Source: Plazaster borealis (Eukaryota; Echinodermata; Asteroidea; Forcipulatida; Labidiasteridae). From it: a stretch of DNA of 64,000 bases. Shown piece after piece: positions 61,732 to 64,000 of the stretch. The stretch spans positions 17,941,701-18,005,700 of the forward strand of contig CM037469.1 of the NCBI GenBank assembly GCA_021014325.1, read 5' to 3'. Below the pieces are notes generated by a model, which saw only the letters and a list, made by a program, of their open reading frames with translations, had not been told where the DNA came from and made no database searches. Position 1 is the first letter of the stretch, and every line of letters starts with the position of its first letter. The position numbers were made by a program, and so were the translations under genes.

Positions 61732-62104
61732 TTAAAGGCATGTACATGTTTGGTAATTACTCAAAATATATATTAGCATAAAAACTTACTTGGTAACGAG
61801 CAACAGAGAGCTGTTGATAGTATAAAGCATTGTGAGAAACGACTCCCTCTGAAGTAACGTAGTTTTTGAGAAAGAGGTAATTTCTCACTAAAATAATAAA
61901 AACTTCTTGCAAGAAGTTTTTATTTCTATCTGAAAGCACACAAATTTGTACAACAAGGGTGTTTTTTCTTTCATCATTTTCTTGCAACTTCGATGACCAA
62001 TTGAGCCCAAATTTTCACAGGCTTGTTATTTTATGCATGCGTTGGGATACACCAAGTGAGAACACTGGTCTTTGACAATTACCAAACGTGTTCAGTGCCT
62101 TTAA
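61732..62104 (-). mobile_element. TTAA-type MITE family A, copy 9
   Basis: Both TTAA flanks present, reverse orientation, with the palindrome aaaacttcttgcaagaagtt intact. About 373 bp. Confidence 0.9.
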
Positions 62105-62595
62105 TTATGGGACTGAGCCTGCCGGGGTTCCGTAAGCATCCGGGTTTCCGGTGCAATTATGAGTGCGTTTTAATTCTATACGCATAGCGTATGGTGTATT
62201 GGTTGGTGGTGTGATGTGATATAAATAAAAAGACCTCTTTTCGCGAAGTCACCCTTGACTGATCAATGTGCGTGCACAATTACCGTAATTGCTATAAACT
62301 GAATTTCATTGGAGAAAAAAGTTCACTAAGTAAATAATGTTAATGGCTTGTGGAGGATAGTTTGTGAAATAGAAAGAAAACCAGATTGCTATGAAACTAC
62401 TTCGAGAAATACTTCGTAAGCAAATTAAACATTATTTTGTTGATACATTTCGTCATTTAAAGCAAATGTCCAGGGTGTGTCCATCTTGGTCTGGGTTCTA
62501 GGTTACACAGGTGTTTCAATATACCTTTTATGTAAAGGGACCCGACTTGTTTGTTTACCTTCATGCCTTAGTTTGGCAAGCATAACAACCAACAA

Positions 62596-62858
62596 GGGTG
62601 CACCCCACTAAATAGGGAGAAAGAGGGAAAGTGTATAAAACTTGCCCAATTGTGACTTGGGTGTTGTTGATTCCAACTTGAGGTATTTTGGATGACATAG
62701 GGCCTGAAAAATTGTAATACATTTTCCGAGAGGTGTGTAGGGACATTTTTCAAGATTGATGCTCGGACGACTGGAACATTTCACTGCTATAGGGGTATCT
62801 TAGAATTTTTAGCATTTTGCACTGTAAGCTATGAGAGTTTATTTAGTGGGGTGCACCC
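62596..62858. repeat. Fold-back element M
   Basis: gggtgcaccccactaaata (62596-62614) and tatttagtggggtgcaccc (near 62839-62857) are perfect 19-bp inverted repeats, about 260 bp outer to outer. Single copy here. Confidence 0.8.
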
Positions 62859-62859
62859 A

Positions 62860-64000
62860 CAAACAACGCAACATTAAATAAAAGTGGACATATTTGGTCA
62901 ACTTAAGCCATCCGTATATAAGGAATTGTTGATTGTATCCAGCTCTTTCACTTCTAGTGTAACGACATCATCAGAAAACAAAATCGTAAAATTTAAAGCA
63001 CACCAATGCGTGACGTACAGATAATACCAACAACTTAACCCGTAGTAATTACCTCGACCTGCCGGCATCACTGCGCTACGAGACTGCTAACTCATTAACG
63101 TCGGCCATTAACATTAAAAACTCGACTTTTAATTGCTTCGTCGAACTGACTTGGAGGTTTTACAATGCTACACCCCCCCCCTCTTAACAGAGACTGCAAA
63201 GAAGTCGTTTGTATGTAGATACTTAAATGTTGCCTAGCAATAGACCATGTAAAAAAGCTATGGTTTTCATTGTTTGGAGGCTAGCTGTATTCGACCATGA
63301 GCTGCGGAAGATTCTTCGATCGCTGATAATGCTAAGGTTTTTTTGTTGTCGTTTTTTTTCGTCTCAGTAAAGTCTTGGTATAAAACGAAACCAAACAATA
63401 ATTGTCACACACATTGTCATTGCATCGAGGCCTGTGTGGTAGAGCCCGATGATATATCGGATATCCTTTATAGACGTGAGAGGAAGAATGGGGGGGGGGG
63501 GGTGGACATATCCTTAGAGGTATTTTATGGCTCGAATGATAAAGCATGAAATATAAAAAATAATAAATATTATTTACGGTTTTCCAAGTCCTTGACACTG
63601 TAAATTGTGGACATGTTTTCGACAAAATTGGTATTATACACTTTGAGATCATTGTGGTGCCTTTCTATATAGGCAGTATAACACACAAACTGAAAACACA
63701 GACTGTTGCAAAAATACACTTAATTAGTTAAACAGATCTCAGCAAATAAAAGTCAAAATAGAAGTCTTCAAAATGAGTCTTTGAAAAGTGTACAGAGAAC
63801 AGGTTTATCAGAAAACAGCATTTTAACGACGACATGTTTAATTTATTTGGTAATAATTTATTCATCTGGTTTTTTCTCGATCCGCTTTGAAGTCGAAAGG
63901 GGATTAGTAGCCTATTGGCTTCGGACGATTAGCAAAACTAGATAATTTTACGCTTAGTATATAATAAGCCCTCGGATTGAGAATTAAGATCAGTCTTTCC
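62860..64000. other. Non-coding stretch to window end, nothing recognised
   Basis: It contains a C run at 63172-63181 and a G run at 63490-63501. Frames are short and of no recognisable family. Confidence 0.4.

Overview
This is a eukaryotic nuclear window: AT-rich, intron-rich and full of short repeats, with no operons or prokaryotic features. The coding content (two tandem AIFM2/FSP1-type genes and a secreted acidic protein ending in a conodipine-like phospholipase A2 domain) and the mix of short TTAA-flanked fold-back elements, tRNA-derived SINEs and CR1/L2-like LINE tails fit a marine deuterostome. An echinoderm, perhaps a sea star, is my best guess; that is inference, not proof.

Region by region. 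0.8-4.4 kb and 11.8-16.6 kb (both minus strand) hold two complete six-exon copies of an AIFM2/FSP1-like NAD(P)H:quinone oxidoreductase. Their splice phases are identical, and they encode 376 and 373 residues. Homology extends into the upstream flank and 3' UTR, so the whole gene was duplicated. The ~7.3 kb between them is repeats, plus a tight cluster of four nuclear-receptor half-sites at 7.26-7.33 kb. 17-24 kb is non-coding and repeat-rich. 24.1-33.6 kb (minus) is one six-exon gene of 577 codons: signal peptide, about 430 residues of Asp/Glu-rich sequence built from phase-1 exons, then a ten-cysteine PLA2-like domain whose expected His-Asp pair is His-Gln. A TATA box lies about 190 bp upstream of its ATG.

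34-64 kb has no gene I can support. It holds repeat families, a 5'-truncated LINE (54.4-55.0 kb), a degenerate GTAC-rich array (46.9-48.0 kb), a (TTG)n microsatellite and one promoter-like cluster (42.4 kb, paired E2F-like sites plus TATA) in front of an unrecognised short frame.

The dominant non-coding theme is a set of 330-400 bp elements flanked by TTAA with inverted ends near AAAGG, several with a perfect central palindrome (here named A to F). Family A alone has nine copies in 64 kb. Several elements abut exactly at a shared TTAA. Families A, D and E also share an internal block, suggesting one non-autonomous lineage. Other fold-backs are named G to P. All family letters are local labels. 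The genes do not form an evident pathway: FSP1-type enzymes reduce coenzyme Q/vitamin K at membranes and suppress lipid peroxidation, whereas the PLA2-like protein is predicted to be secreted.
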